Source: Agrilactobacillus composti DSM 18527 = JCM 14202 | GTDB lineage: Bacteria > Bacillota > Bacilli > Lactobacillales > Lactobacillaceae | Assembly (NCBI RefSeq): GCF_001436375.1 | Contig: NZ_AZGA01000078.1 | Location: 26,375-67,858 of the forward strand | Length of the DNA stretch: 41,484 nucleotides | Reading direction: 5' to 3' | In this document: positions 7,666-16,507 of the stretch, piece after piece | Layout of the letters: each line of letters opens with the position of its first letter | Position numbering within the stretch: the stretch's first letter is position 1 | Made by a program: the position numbers and the translations under genes | The notes under the pieces: generated by a model | Database searches by the model: none | What the model was told of the DNA's origin: nothing | The model's input: the letters and a program-made list of their open reading frames with translations, nothing else

Positions 7666-8427
7666 ATGGCGTTATTAACCTTAGAACACATTCGCCGGAC
7701 CTTCACGGCTGACCAACAAACCGTCACGGCCTTAAAAGACATCACTTTCACCGTGGATCCTGGGGAATACGTGGCTATCATGGGGGAATCCGGTGCCGGG
7801 AAGACCACCTTGTTAAATATCATGGCCACCTTAGACCAGGCCACCAGCGGCAAAATCACTTTAAACGGTCTGGACTTAAATCAATTGCCGGAAAAAGATG
7901 CGGCCAAGTTTCGCCGGGCTCATTTAGGCTTTGTTTTTCAAAACTTTAATCTGCTAGATACCTTTAACAATCAAGATAACATTTTTTTACCCCTAGTCTT
8001 AGCCAAAACATCTTTGAAAGAAATGCGCCGGCGCCTGACGCCTTTGGCCAAGGAATTAGCTATCACGGAAATTTTAAAGCGGTATCCTTACGAGATTTCC
8101 GGGGGTCAACGCCAGCGGGTGGCCGCTGCCCGGGCCTTGATTACCCAACCCGAACTGTTATTGGCCGATGAACCCACCGGCGCCTTAGATTCCCATAATG
8201 CCGCTAGCTTATTGCATTTATTTGACCAGGTGAATCGGCAGGGCCAGACCATTATCATGGTGACCCATAGTGCCGTCACCGCCAGTCATGCTAAACGCAC
8301 CCTGTTCATCAAAGATGGCATCATTTATCATGAACTTTTTCGCGGGGATCAAAGCCAAGCAGATTATTTAGCCAAAATCACGGATAGCTTAACGGCTCTG
8401 GTAGCCCAAGGAGGTGGGGTGTCATGA
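7666..8427 (+). CDS. ABC transporter ATPase of a peptide-antibiotic resistance system (BceA type)
   Basis: A 253-residue ABC ATPase of the MacB/LolD/BceA family. Walker A is GESGAGKTT (40-48), the signature EISGGQRQRVAAARAL near 144, and Walker B LLLADEPTGALD with the family's typical ADEPTGALDS. AAAGGAG precedes the ATG. The gene overlaps the permease gene by 4 nt (ATGA). In known systems the pair frees the lipid II cycle intermediates from bacitracin or lantibiotics and also activates the partner kinase. The exact drug cannot be read from sequence. Confidence 0.93.
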   Translation: MALLTLEHIRRTFTADQQTVTALKDITFTVDPGEYVAIMGESGAGKTTLLNIMATLDQATSGKITLNGLDLNQLPEKDAAKFRRAHLGFVFQNFNLLDTFNNQDNIFLPLVLAKTSLKEMRRRLTPLAKELAITEILKRYPYEISGGQRQRVAAARALITQPELLLADEPTGALDSHNAASLLHLFDQVNRQGQTIIMVTHSAVTASHAKRTLFIKDGIIYHELFRGDQSQADYLAKITDSLTALVAQGGGVS

Positions 8428-10337
8428 TTCACTTTAAACTCGCCTGGCATGGCCTGATGCACCATCGCCGCCAATATGGGCTATTTCTATTGGCCAGCAT
8501 TGCCCTGGTGGTGGTGAATTTCACCTTTTGGGCCACCTTATTGAACCCTTCGATTCAACATAGTGCCAACGGCGCCCTGGTGCAAAACGTCATTGGCATT
8601 GGCGTAGGCTTTGTATTGCTTATTTCCGTCTTATTTATGTTTTACGTGAACAGTTTCTTGATCCGCCAACGGGATCAAGAGCTGGGTCTCTATAACATTT
8701 TAGGCCTGACTCGCAATGACCTGCGGGGTATCTTGGCTCTTGAAAATGGCCTATTATTTGGGGCCACATTAATCGGCGGCTTTGTGATCGGCGCGACGTT
8801 TTTAAAGTTGATTTTCCAAGCCTTAAGGCAATTATTGCAGGTGGATCAAATCAAAGAAGCCTTTGTGCCGGCAGCTTTTGTCAATGTGGCGGGCTTGTTC
8901 GCCGTGATTTTTCTGGGCATGTTGCTTTATGATATTTGGCGCATCCATGGGGTCAATCCCATGGACCTGTGGCAAGCGTCAGAAAAAGGGGAGCAGGAAC
9001 CCAAAAGCCATTGGATCGCCGGCATTTTAGGACTGGTGATTTTAGCCGCCGGTTATTGGCTGGCGGTGACCACCAAACCCACGGCCATGACCTTCCTGCA
9101 ATTTATGGCAGCCGTTATCCTAGTGGTCATTGGCACTTACTTAGTGTTTATCACCGGCAGTGTGGTGCTGTTGAAAACTTTAAAGAATCGACCTAATTTT
9201 TATTACCAGCCCAATCATTTCATTGCGGTATCGGGGATGTTGTACCGGATGAAACAAAATGGGGCGGGCTTGGCCTCGATTTGTCTGTTATGTACCTCAA
9301 TTTTGGTCACCATGATTGCTGCCATGAGTTTGTTCATGGGCAGCCAAAATCTGGTGAAACAATACAATCCCTATGATATTTTGATGATCACCAAGGATGC
9401 TTTGAACACCCAACATCGCCAAACCATCCAGCAAGTGGCCCAAACCACCCATATCAAAACCAGCAGGGTGCAAGATTTGGCCATGACCACCCCCAGCGCA
9501 GGCAGCCTCACCACCACAAGTTTTACCACGGCCAATGAGAACGCGGCTACCCAGCAATTAGCCACCGTGACCTTGGCCGATTATAACCGGATCCAAGGGA
9601 CGCACCAACAACTCAAGGCGAATCAAGTCTTGTTGTATACCCCGGATCATCATTATCACACCACAACACTGAAGCTCAACGGCCAGGCTTACCAGGTGAA
9701 AATCCTGCCCAAGTTTGACTTCTACTTCAACTACGGCCATTCGATTTTTCAACCAGTGTTTGTGGTGACAGCCAATGCCAAAATTGCCCGGCAAATCAAT
9801 CCCAACCCCTGGGTTCACATCACCGGGTTTAATGCCACCGGGGCTGCTAGCGCCCAAACCAAGTTTGCTAACCAGCTGCAAGCTAAGTTGGCGCTGCCTA
9901 ATGACAGTTATTCTGCCAAAGTCGTGATGGCCAAGTTCTTCCGCTCAATTTTTGGGGGCTTCTTATTCGTGGGCATGCTCATCAGCTTGACCATGGGTCT
10001 CACCACCGCTCTGGTGATTTATTACAAGCAACTCTCTGAAGGCTATGCGGATCAAAAGCGCTTTAAGACCATGCAACAAGTGGGTCTCAGCCGCAGGGAA
10101 AGTAAAAAGGCCATCCACAGTCAAGTGTTAATGGTCTTTATGTTACCCATTGTGGGAGCAGTGGTGCATTTACTATTCGCCTATCCCGCCATCAAAAGTG
10201 TGCTACAGGTCTTTTCTATGTATGACCTAAACTTATTGATCGGTGTTAGCATAACGACTCTGGGGATCTTAGTGGCCGCCTACTTAGGTTTGTACGTCTT
10301 GACCACCAAAGTCTATCAGCGGATCGTGGGGGCTTAA
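8424..10337 (+). CDS. ABC transporter permease with large external domain (BceB type)
   Basis: A 637-residue permease of the FtsX/BceB class. It has about ten membrane helices and a soluble extracellular domain of roughly 200 residues (about 310-510) between the seventh and eighth, which is the drug or lipid recognition domain in this family. The external domain is rich in Thr, Gln and Asn and is the fastest-varying part in relatives, so it probably sets specificity. It sits last in the regulator-kinase-ATPase-permease module. No lipoprotein or second transporter accompanies it. Confidence 0.92.
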   Translation: MIHFKLAWHGLMHHRRQYGLFLLASIALVVVNFTFWATLLNPSIQHSANGALVQNVIGIGVGFVLLISVLFMFYVNSFLIRQRDQELGLYNILGLTRNDLRGILALENGLLFGATLIGGFVIGATFLKLIFQALRQLLQVDQIKEAFVPAAFVNVAGLFAVIFLGMLLYDIWRIHGVNPMDLWQASEKGEQEPKSHWIAGILGLVILAAGYWLAVTTKPTAMTFLQFMAAVILVVIGTYLVFITGSVVLLKTLKNRPNFYYQPNHFIAVSGMLYRMKQNGAGLASICLLCTSILVTMIAAMSLFMGSQNLVKQYNPYDILMITKDALNTQHRQTIQQVAQTTHIKTSRVQDLAMTTPSAGSLTTTSFTTANENAATQQLATVTLADYNRIQGTHQQLKANQVLLYTPDHHYHTTTLKLNGQAYQVKILPKFDFYFNYGHSIFQPVFVVTANAKIARQINPNPWVHITGFNATGAASAQTKFANQLQAKLALPNDSYSAKVVMAKFFRSIFGGFLFVGMLISLTMGLTTALVIYYKQLSEGYADQKRFKTMQQVGLSRRESKKAIHSQVLMVFMLPIVGAVVHLLFAYPAIKSVLQVFSMYDLNLLIGVSITTLGILVAAYLGLYVLTTKVYQRIVGA

Positions 10338-10348
10338 AAAAACCAGCA

Positions 10349-10378
10349 TTGCCACGTTTACCTGGAATCGGGTATGAT
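10349..10378 (+). promoter_or_regulatory. Promoter of the YihY/BrkB gene
   Basis: TTGCCA (10349-10354), 18 nt, TATGAT (10373-10378), 33 nt before the start codon. Confidence 0.6.
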
Positions 10379-10411
10379 AAGGGGATGAAAACAGGTAGGC
10401 GAGGCTAAATC

Positions 10412-11332
10412 ATGGAATTTGCAAAATTGAAAACAACAATTAAAGAATTTATCCCGGCCATCATGGCCCGGACAACGGATGCAGAGGTGAGCAATAGTGC
10501 CAAGGTGATCACCTACTACATCCTATTTTCCGTGCTGCCCCTATTGATTTTTATTGGCAACTTATTGCCACTGTTTCATCTGCCGGTAAAAGCCGTGGTG
10601 GATTATGTGAAAATGGGCCTGCCCACCCAATTGGCTAAAATGCTGATACCCATCATGCAAGATATTTTATCCAGCAGTTCCGGGGGCTTGTTGTCCATTT
10701 CCGCGGTGACGGCTTTATGGGGGGCCAGTCGGGGGATTAATATCTTGCGGTTGTCCGTGAACAAGGCTTACCAAGTGGATCCTCAATATGGCCACCAAGC
10801 CCTATTAAGTGTGGCGATTCGGCGGCTCATTGCCTTTTTCTTCACCCTAGGTTTTGTTATTGCCCTATTTGCCATCTTCTTGATTTTTATCTTTGGCCAG
10901 CGCTTTTTAGAGTGGTTGGTACCTGCCTTTCATCTACAAGCCGACGTACTGTTGCTATTTTCTAGGTGGAAGTGGCCAGTGACCACCGCCACCATCTTCT
11001 TCTTGCTATGGTTGTCTTATTTCACCTTGCCCAATGCCAAGGTCAAATTATTAGAAGCTTTGCCGGGGACTTTGATAACCGCTGTGAGTTGGCTGGCAAT
11101 CTCTCAAGGCTTTTCCTTTTATGTGACCCGTTTTAGCCGCTGGTCGTCTTATGGCACGCTGGGTGTTTTTGTCATTTTATTATTCTGGCTAAACTTGATT
11201 TTCATGCTATATATGTTCGGCGCGGTCTTCAATGCGGTCTTAGCTCAAAGCCGCCATGGTGCCGTGGACGTGCGTAAACTGGGCAAGAAGACCCCACTGG
11301 TGAAGAACATTCGGCAAAAATTTAAAAATTAG
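10412..11332 (+). CDS. YihY/BrkB family inner membrane protein
   Basis: A 306-residue integral membrane protein with about six helices. It shows the family features: VITYYILFSVLPLLIFIGNLLP near the start, the ALWGASRGINILRLSVNKAYQV segment, and the conserved SRWSSYGTLGVFVILLFWLNL region near residue 245. The family was once called ribonuclease BN, wrongly; its function is unknown, with suggestions of a transport or envelope role. It has its own promoter and is followed 105 nt later by galU. Confidence 0.88.
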   Translation: MEFAKLKTTIKEFIPAIMARTTDAEVSNSAKVITYYILFSVLPLLIFIGNLLPLFHLPVKAVVDYVKMGLPTQLAKMLIPIMQDILSSSSGGLLSISAVTALWGASRGINILRLSVNKAYQVDPQYGHQALLSVAIRRLIAFFFTLGFVIALFAIFLIFIFGQRFLEWLVPAFHLQADVLLLFSRWKWPVTTATIFFLLWLSYFTLPNAKVKLLEALPGTLITAVSWLAISQGFSFYVTRFSRWSSYGTLGVFVILLFWLNLIFMLYMFGAVFNAVLAQSRHGAVDVRKLGKKTPLVKNIRQKFKN

Positions 11333-11391
11333 TCCAAAATGTGATTTTAATGTAAATTCAACGTAAACGTATACAAAGACATAGACTTTAA

Positions 11392-11400
11392 TGCTATGAT
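11392..11400 (+). promoter_or_regulatory. Extended -10 promoter of galU
   Basis: TGCTATGAT (TG at 11392-11393, TATGAT at 11395-11400) with a poor -35, 38 nt before the galU start codon. Confidence 0.5.
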
Positions 11401-11437
11401 GAATAGTGTAAATAAATTAAAAAGAAGGTTTTTGTTC

Positions 11438-12316
11438 ATGAAAGTACGTAAAGCAGTTATTCCTGCCGCTGGTTTAGGAACGCGTTTCTTGCCAGCCACA
11501 AAAGCTATGGCGAAAGAAATGCTGCCAATCGTTGATAAACCAACTATCCAATTTATCGTGGAAGAGGCCAAAGCCTCTGGTATTGAGGATATCTTGATTG
11601 TCACGGGAAAAGCCAAACGTCCAATTGAAGATCATTTCGATTCCGCACCCGAACTGGAACAGAATTTAACAGCTAAACATAAAACTGATCTCTTAAAATT
11701 AGTCCAACAAACCACCAATCTAGGGGTGAACTTGTATTTCATCCGGCAGTCTTATCCAAAAGGTCTAGGGGATGCTGTTCATTTGGCCAAGTCCTTTATT
11801 GCCAATGAACCTTTCATCGTGATGTTAGGCGATGATTTAATGAAGGATAAGGTGCCATTGACCAAACAATTGATCAATGACTACAACGAAACCCATGCGG
11901 CTACCTTAGCGGTTATGAAGGTGCCCCATAAAGATGTCAGCAAATATGGGGTCATTGCTCCCGGTAGCAAAATGAAAGATGGCTTGTACAACGTGGAGAG
12001 TTTCGTGGAGAAACCTGCCGTTGACAAGGCACCTAGTGATTTAGCTATTATCGGGCGTTACTTATTGACGCCGGAAATCTTTGATATTTTAGACACGCAA
12101 AAACCTGGTGCCGGGGATGAAATTCAATTAACCGATGCCATTAATACGTTGAACAAAACTCAGCGGGTCTTCGCCCATGAATTCAAGGGCCAACGTTATG
12201 ATGTGGGTAATAAGTTTGGTTACTTAAAGACTTCCATCGAATATGGCTTACAACATCCGGAAGTTAAGGATCAATTGAAGGCCTACTTAAAAGAATTAGC
12301 GAAAACTTTAAAATAA
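11438..12316 (+). CDS. galU: UTP-glucose-1-phosphate uridylyltransferase
   Basis: A 292-residue nucleotidyltransferase making UDP-glucose from UTP and glucose-1-phosphate, for teichoic acid glucosylation, glycolipids and exopolysaccharide. The N-terminus [22 protein letters not shown] carries the nucleotide-binding GLGTR loop and the Lys of the ATK motif; DDLM, VEKP and GNKFGYLK follow. The ATG at 11438 has AGAAGG upstream; an earlier in-frame ATG at 11396 lies inside the promoter. The stop codon abuts the end of the convergent 96-residue gene with no gap and no terminator. Confidence 0.95.
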   Translation: MKVRKAVIPAAGLGTRFLPATKAMAKEMLPIVDKPTIQFIVEEAKASGIEDILIVTGKAKRPIEDHFDSAPELEQNLTAKHKTDLLKLVQQTTNLGVNLYFIRQSYPKGLGDAVHLAKSFIANEPFIVMLGDDLMKDKVPLTKQLINDYNETHAATLAVMKVPHKDVSKYGVIAPGSKMKDGLYNVESFVEKPAVDKAPSDLAIIGRYLLTPEIFDILDTQKPGAGDEIQLTDAINTLNKTQRVFAHEFKGQRYDVGNKFGYLKTSIEYGLQHPEVKDQLKAYLKELAKTLK

Positions 12317-12607
12317 TTATTGCACCAAGGCTTTGCCATTTTCTAGGCGAAAGCCAAAAACAGCTTGGGACTGTTGCTTTGCTTCTTGTACGTAAAGAAG
12401 GTGGGGCAACAGTTCTTTTTGTTGTAAGAGGACAAACAACTCCCATTGCTGCCGGGGTTTTTGGTTAGCGGCGGTTAGGAATACCAAGTGCTCATTTTCG
12501 ATTTTAAAGTCCACGATTGGTATAATAGTCTTATCTGAGGTTTCAAAGTAAAATAGGGTTTGGCGATTTAAAGTACGGATCAACGCTAAGAAATCTAATA
12601 CACGCAT
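12317..12607 (-). CDS. Small protein of unknown function (96 residues)
   Basis: Unrecognised. A soluble 96-residue protein beginning MRVLDFLALIRTLNRQTLFYFE, with alternating hydrophobic pattern suggesting beta strands (FKIENEHLVFLTA), and no signal peptide, helix-turn-helix or metal motif. AAAGGACT precedes the ATG at about 10 nt, which supports translation. It is convergent with galU, their stop codons touching, and divergent from the mevalonate operon. It may share the AT-rich intergenic region with that operon's promoter. Confidence 0.72.
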   Translation of the reverse strand: MRVLDFLALIRTLNRQTLFYFETSDKTIIPIVDFKIENEHLVFLTAANQKPRQQWELFVLLQQKELLPHLLYVQEAKQQSQAVFGFRLENGKALVQ

Positions 12608-12654
12608 AATTTAATGAGTCCTTTTTTTTATTTTGGTTAAAATGATCAAAAGCC

Positions 12655-12684
12655 TGTCTTTTTTAAGGGGTTATCCCTTATAAT
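12655..12684 (+). promoter_or_regulatory. Promoter of the mevalonate operon with palindrome in the spacer
   Basis: TGTCTT (12655-12660), 18 nt, perfect TATAAT (12679-12684). The spacer contains the inverted repeat TAAGGG-N5-CCCTTA (12664-12680), which overlaps the -10. Its location fits an operator for a repressor, but a short hairpin or antisense promoter element is also possible. Confidence 0.5.
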
Positions 12685-12753
12685 ATAGTTTCATTCCAAT
12701 CGGTTAAATATGTGGGCCAGCGCATTAAGTGGCTGGTCCTCAGGAGGTTTTCA

Positions 12754-13941
12754 ATGTCTGATAATCAAAAAATCGTGATTGTAAGTGCCAAACGGACCCC
12801 AATTGGCAAATTAGGGGGCCAGTTTGTGAACTTAACGGCTAAAGAACTAGGGGCGGTGGCGGCTAAAGCAGCGATTGCGGCCAGCGGCCTAGAACCGGGC
12901 AGTATCGATCAAGCCATCATTGGCAATGTCTTGCAAGCCGGCTCCGGTCAAAATATTGCCCGGCAAATTGCCATTGCTGCTGGCATGCCCGTGACTAGCA
13001 CGGCCATGACCATTAATGAAGTCTGTGGCTCTGGTTTAAAGGCGGTACATTTAGGGCGAGCGGCCATCACTATGGGGGATGCAGACATCGTCTTAGTGGG
13101 GGGTACGGAAAGCATGTCCCAAGCCCCATTTTTGGCTAACATGCGTTTTGGTCAGATTATGGGCAATACCCCATTAGTAGATAGTTTGTTAAACGATGGT
13201 CTGATTGATAGTTTTTCTAAGGAACACATGGGCCTGACGGCAGAAAAAGTTGCCGCAGAATTTCACATCGATCGCCAGGCCCAAGATTTGTATGCGGCTG
13301 AATCCCAGCAAAAAGCTGCTACTGCCACCCAGGCCGGCTGGTTTGCACCAGAAATTGCCCCAGTGTCGGTGACGGATAAAAAGGGCAAGACAACGGTTTA
13401 TACCAAGGATGAAGCTATTCGGCCGGCGACTAATCCAGAGGTCTTGAGCCAGCTAAAACCTAGCTTCAAGGCCCATGGCACCGTGACCCCGGGGAATGCT
13501 TCTGGGTTAAACGATGGGGCTGCTGCCCTGGTGTTAATGTCCAAAGCCCAAGCCGAAGCCCAAGGGGTCGATTATTTAGCCACCATTGATGGTTTTACGG
13601 AGGTGGGCATCGACCCATCGATCATGGGTTATTCGCCGGTGATTGCCATTGATCAGCTGTTGAAAAAGCAACACTTAGCTGCTGATGATGTGGATCTTTA
13701 TGAAATCAACGAAGCTTTTGCGGCCCAATCCGTGGCTGTGGCTCGGGATCTAAAGCTGTCCGCGGATAAAGTCAACGTGGCTGGTGGTGCCATTGCCCTG
13801 GGGCATCCGTTAGGGGCGTCGGGGGCTCGGGTTTTGACAACCTTATTATACCAATTACAGCGCTTAGATAAGCAAACCGGTATTGCTTCCTTGTGCATCG
13901 GGGGCGGCCTAGGCGTAGCCATGCAGATTACACGGAGGTAA
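12754..13941 (+). CDS. Acetyl-CoA C-acetyltransferase (biosynthetic thiolase)
   Basis: A 395-residue thiolase that condenses two acetyl-CoA to acetoacetyl-CoA, the first step of the mevalonate route. The acylated Cys is Cys91 in [12 protein letters not shown]; the C-terminal catalytic His is in [16 protein letters not shown] and the second Cys in [15 protein letters not shown] sits 6 nt before the ATG at 12754; the frame extends 14 codons upstream without support. It is the first gene of a tight operon whose other two products use acetoacetyl-CoA directly. Confidence 0.94.
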   Translation: MSDNQKIVIVSAKRTPIGKLGGQFVNLTAKELGAVAAKAAIAASGLEPGSIDQAIIGNVLQAGSGQNIARQIAIAAGMPVTSTAMTINEVCGSGLKAVHLGRAAITMGDADIVLVGGTESMSQAPFLANMRFGQIMGNTPLVDSLLNDGLIDSFSKEHMGLTAEKVAAEFHIDRQAQDLYAAESQQKAATATQAGWFAPEIAPVSVTDKKGKTTVYTKDEAIRPATNPEVLSQLKPSFKAHGTVTPGNASGLNDGAAALVLMSKAQAEAQGVDYLATIDGFTEVGIDPSIMGYSPVIAIDQLLKKQHLAADDVDLYEINEAFAAQSVAVARDLKLSADKVNVAGGAIALGHPLGASGARVLTTLLYQLQRLDKQTGIASLCIGGGLGVAMQITRR

Positions 13942-13943
13942 TA

Positions 13944-15230
13944 GTGGTTAAATTTTATGAATTAAGTCGACAAGCGCGCCTGGCTCAGCTCAAAGCCCAG
14001 GGGTTATTGAGTGCTGCTGATTACGAAACGTTACTGGCCAATACACCTATCCCCGAACAAGTGGCCACCAGCATGGTGGAAAACCAGTTGACGGAGTTTT
14101 CCCTCCCAGAGGGTGTCGTTAAAGATGTGACCATTAATGGCCAACTGTATCAAATTCCCATGGTCACGGAAGAACCCTCGGTGATTGCCGCAGCCAATAA
14201 AGCGGCGGGGATCGTGGGCCGGCATGGGGGTTTTAAGGTCACCGTGAATCGCCCGGGGCTCATTGGCCAAATTATTTATGCTTTCACAGATAATGCCACG
14301 GCCAATCAGGCCAAAATTGCCGCAACCGTGGCGTATTTAAAAAGCGCTGGCGAAAAAATTGCCGCTGTGGCCCAAGCAGCCTATCCTTCGATCGTCAAAC
14401 GAGGTGGCGGCTTACGGCAGCAAAAGATCACGGCGGTGCATAATGAATTTGTGAAACTGGAATTGCTGATCGATACCAAAGATGCCATGGGGGCCAACAT
14501 GGTCAATACCATCTGTGAAGCCGTGGCCCGGGCATTACAGCCCACGTTGGGCCAACCTTTAATGGCAATTTTATCCAATTATGCCCCACAAGATGTTACA
14601 ATAGCTACAGTAGCACTACCCGTGACCGCCCTCACCCAAAAAAACCGGTCTGGCTTAGCCGTGGCGCAACAGATAGCCCAAGCGGCTAAGTTTGCCCAAT
14701 TAGATGTGGGCCGGGCTGTGACCCATAATAAGGGCATTATGAATGGGGTCAACGCTGTGGCGTTAGCCTATGATAACGATACCCGGGCTTTGGCAGCCAC
14801 GATCCATAGTTATGCCGTGGTCGACGGGCAGTATCGGGCCTTGAGTACTTGGACCCTGGATGCGGCCAACACCACTTTAACGGGCTGCTTAGCTGTGCCA
14901 CTACCAGTGGGGGCAGTGGGCGGCTCCATTGGCATCGTCCCCATGGCTCAGGCTAATTTACACTTGGGACGGGTTGAAGATGCCCAGATTTTGCAGGCGC
15001 AAATTGCGGCCATCGGCTTGGCGTCTAACTTTGCGGCCTTATTGGCCCTAGTTACCGATGGTATTCAAAAAGGGCATATGCATCTGCAGTACAAGTCTTT
15101 GGCCATTGCCGCCGGGGCTAAAGGTGCGGAAATTACTTGGTTACAGGAAAAATTAAGTCAAAGTACACAACCCAATTTAAAAACAGCACAAGCGTTATTA
15201 AAAGACAAACAAAAGAAAAGAGAATCGTAA
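13944..15230 (+). CDS. mvaA: Hydroxymethylglutaryl-CoA reductase, class II
   Basis: A 428-residue enzyme reducing HMG-CoA to mevalonate with two NAD(P)H. Catalytic residues can be seen: Glu46 in MVENQLTEFSLPEG, the DAMGANMVNTICEA block, Lys in HNKGIMNGVNAVALAYDNDTRA with its Asp, and His in GHMHLQYKSLA. The class II fold and length match lactic acid bacteria. The start is GTG 13944 with GGAGG 5 nt upstream, 2 nt after the thiolase stop; the frame reaches back into the thiolase gene but that part is not translated. Confidence 0.95.
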   Translation: MVKFYELSRQARLAQLKAQGLLSAADYETLLANTPIPEQVATSMVENQLTEFSLPEGVVKDVTINGQLYQIPMVTEEPSVIAAANKAAGIVGRHGGFKVTVNRPGLIGQIIYAFTDNATANQAKIAATVAYLKSAGEKIAAVAQAAYPSIVKRGGGLRQQKITAVHNEFVKLELLIDTKDAMGANMVNTICEAVARALQPTLGQPLMAILSNYAPQDVTIATVALPVTALTQKNRSGLAVAQQIAQAAKFAQLDVGRAVTHNKGIMNGVNAVALAYDNDTRALAATIHSYAVVDGQYRALSTWTLDAANTTLTGCLAVPLPVGAVGGSIGIVPMAQANLHLGRVEDAQILQAQIAAIGLASNFAALLALVTDGIQKGHMHLQYKSLAIAAGAKGAEITWLQEKLSQSTQPNLKTAQALLKDKQKKRES

Positions 15231-16409
15231 ATGGAAATTGGCATTGATAAGATTGGCATGTACACACCAAATCAGTATGTGGATTTAGTAGAATTAGCCA
15301 TTCATCGCAAAATTGATCCTGATAAGTTCACTATTGGCATTGGCCAGGATAAAATGGCTGTGGCACCCTTATCTCAAGATACCATCTCCATGGCCGCCAA
15401 TGCAGCCGCCCAAATTTTAAGCGATGCAGATAAGGCTGCCATTGATTTGGTAATTTTGGGCACCGAATCTGGGGTGGATAACTCAAAGGCTGGTGCATTA
15501 TACGTTCAGCGCCTGTTAGGTATTTCCAATAAAGCCCGGGTCTTAGAAATTAAAGAAGCCTGTTATGGCGCAACGGCGGGCTTGCAGTTTGCCAAGTTGC
15601 ATATTGCCCAAAACCCCAAGGCCAAAGCGCTAGTGATTGGTTCAGATATTGCTCGCTATGGGCTGGATACCTCGGGAGAAGTCACCCAGGGTGCTGGTGC
15701 CGTGGCCTTATTGGTGGCCGCTAATCCGAGAATCTTGGCCTTAGATATGCGCTCAGCTTATTACAGTTCAGAAATCAACGACTTTTGGCGGCCCCTGGAT
15801 CAATTGATCGCCGAAGTTGACGGTAAGTATTCCAACGAAGCTTACATCAAATTCTTCCAAATGGTCTTTGAAGACTATCAACAACAAACTGGCTATCAAC
15901 TCAGCGACTTTGCGGCCATGGTCTTCCACTTGCCTTATACCAAAATGGGCTTAAAAGCCTTACGGAAAGTCTTGGATCAAACCGACGCTGCCCATCAAGA
16001 TAGCTTACAGCAGCACTACCAACAAAGTACGCTGTATAGCCGCCGCATTGGCAATATCTATACTGGGTCATTATATTTAGCCTTTTTGTCCTTGATCAAC
16101 AATGATATGACGTTGCAACCAGGGATGCGTATTGGGCTGTACAGTTATGGCTCCGGGGCTGTGGGGGAATTCTTCTCCGGGACCTTGCAGGGAAATTACT
16201 TGGACATGCTTGATCCCATGCATTACTTGGAAATGTTTGAAAATCGGACCAAGTTAAGTATTGCAGAATATGAAGCCCAATTTAAGAAACAATTGACCCC
16301 TGGCATCGAAGCCCAAAAACTGATCACCACTGACCTAAATGCCCCCTATTATTTCGCCGGTATTCAAGCTAAACAACGGCAGTATAAAGCCGGGGCTAAA
16401 TCAGTCTGA
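15231..16409 (+). CDS. mvaS: Hydroxymethylglutaryl-CoA synthase
   Basis: A 392-residue enzyme that joins acetyl-CoA to acetoacetyl-CoA to give HMG-CoA. The canonical catalytic triad is intact: Glu79 in LGTESG, Cys111 in KEACYGAT and His near 233 in VFHLPYTKMG. The ATG follows the mvaA stop codon directly, so translation is probably coupled. With the thiolase and reductase it provides mevalonate, and thus undecaprenyl and other isoprenoids; later steps are encoded elsewhere. Confidence 0.95.
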   Translation: MEIGIDKIGMYTPNQYVDLVELAIHRKIDPDKFTIGIGQDKMAVAPLSQDTISMAANAAAQILSDADKAAIDLVILGTESGVDNSKAGALYVQRLLGISNKARVLEIKEACYGATAGLQFAKLHIAQNPKAKALVIGSDIARYGLDTSGEVTQGAGAVALLVAANPRILALDMRSAYYSSEINDFWRPLDQLIAEVDGKYSNEAYIKFFQMVFEDYQQQTGYQLSDFAAMVFHLPYTKMGLKALRKVLDQTDAAHQDSLQQHYQQSTLYSRRIGNIYTGSLYLAFLSLINNDMTLQPGMRIGLYSYGSGAVGEFFSGTLQGNYLDMLDPMHYLEMFENRTKLSIAEYEAQFKKQLTPGIEAQKLITTDLNAPYYFAGIQAKQRQYKAGAKSV

Positions 16410-16433
16410 AAAGATCTTTGAAAGCTTGTTATT

Positions 16434-16463
16434 TCGCCATTTTAAAAGATGGCGATTTTTTTT
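16434..16463 (+). terminator. Intrinsic terminator of the mevalonate operon
   Basis: TCGCCAT (16434-16440) pairs with ATGGCGA (16449-16455), followed by eight T. It separates the operon from the RNA gene promoter that starts 11 nt later. Confidence 0.9.
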
Positions 16464-16473
16464 GGTTCAAAAG

Positions 16474-16502
16474 TTGCAAACGCATACATTATATGCTATA
16501 TT
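16474..16502 (+). promoter_or_regulatory. Promoter of the giant non-coding RNA gene
   Basis: TTGCAA (16474-16479), a 17-nt spacer, and TATATT (16497-16502) preceded by an extended TGC. The predicted start, about 6 nt after the -10, falls at 16508, the first base of the RNA's closing helix. A strong unregulated-looking promoter. Confidence 0.75.
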
Positions 16503-16507
16503 ATAAG

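Noticed and set aside
9558-9881. 107-codon minus-strand frame inside the BceB-type permease gene
   Set aside because: Antisense shadow in a region fully explained by the permease external domain.
11347-11616. 89-codon minus-strand frame overlapping the galU start
   Set aside because: Antisense shadow of the conserved GalU N-terminus, no ribosome site.
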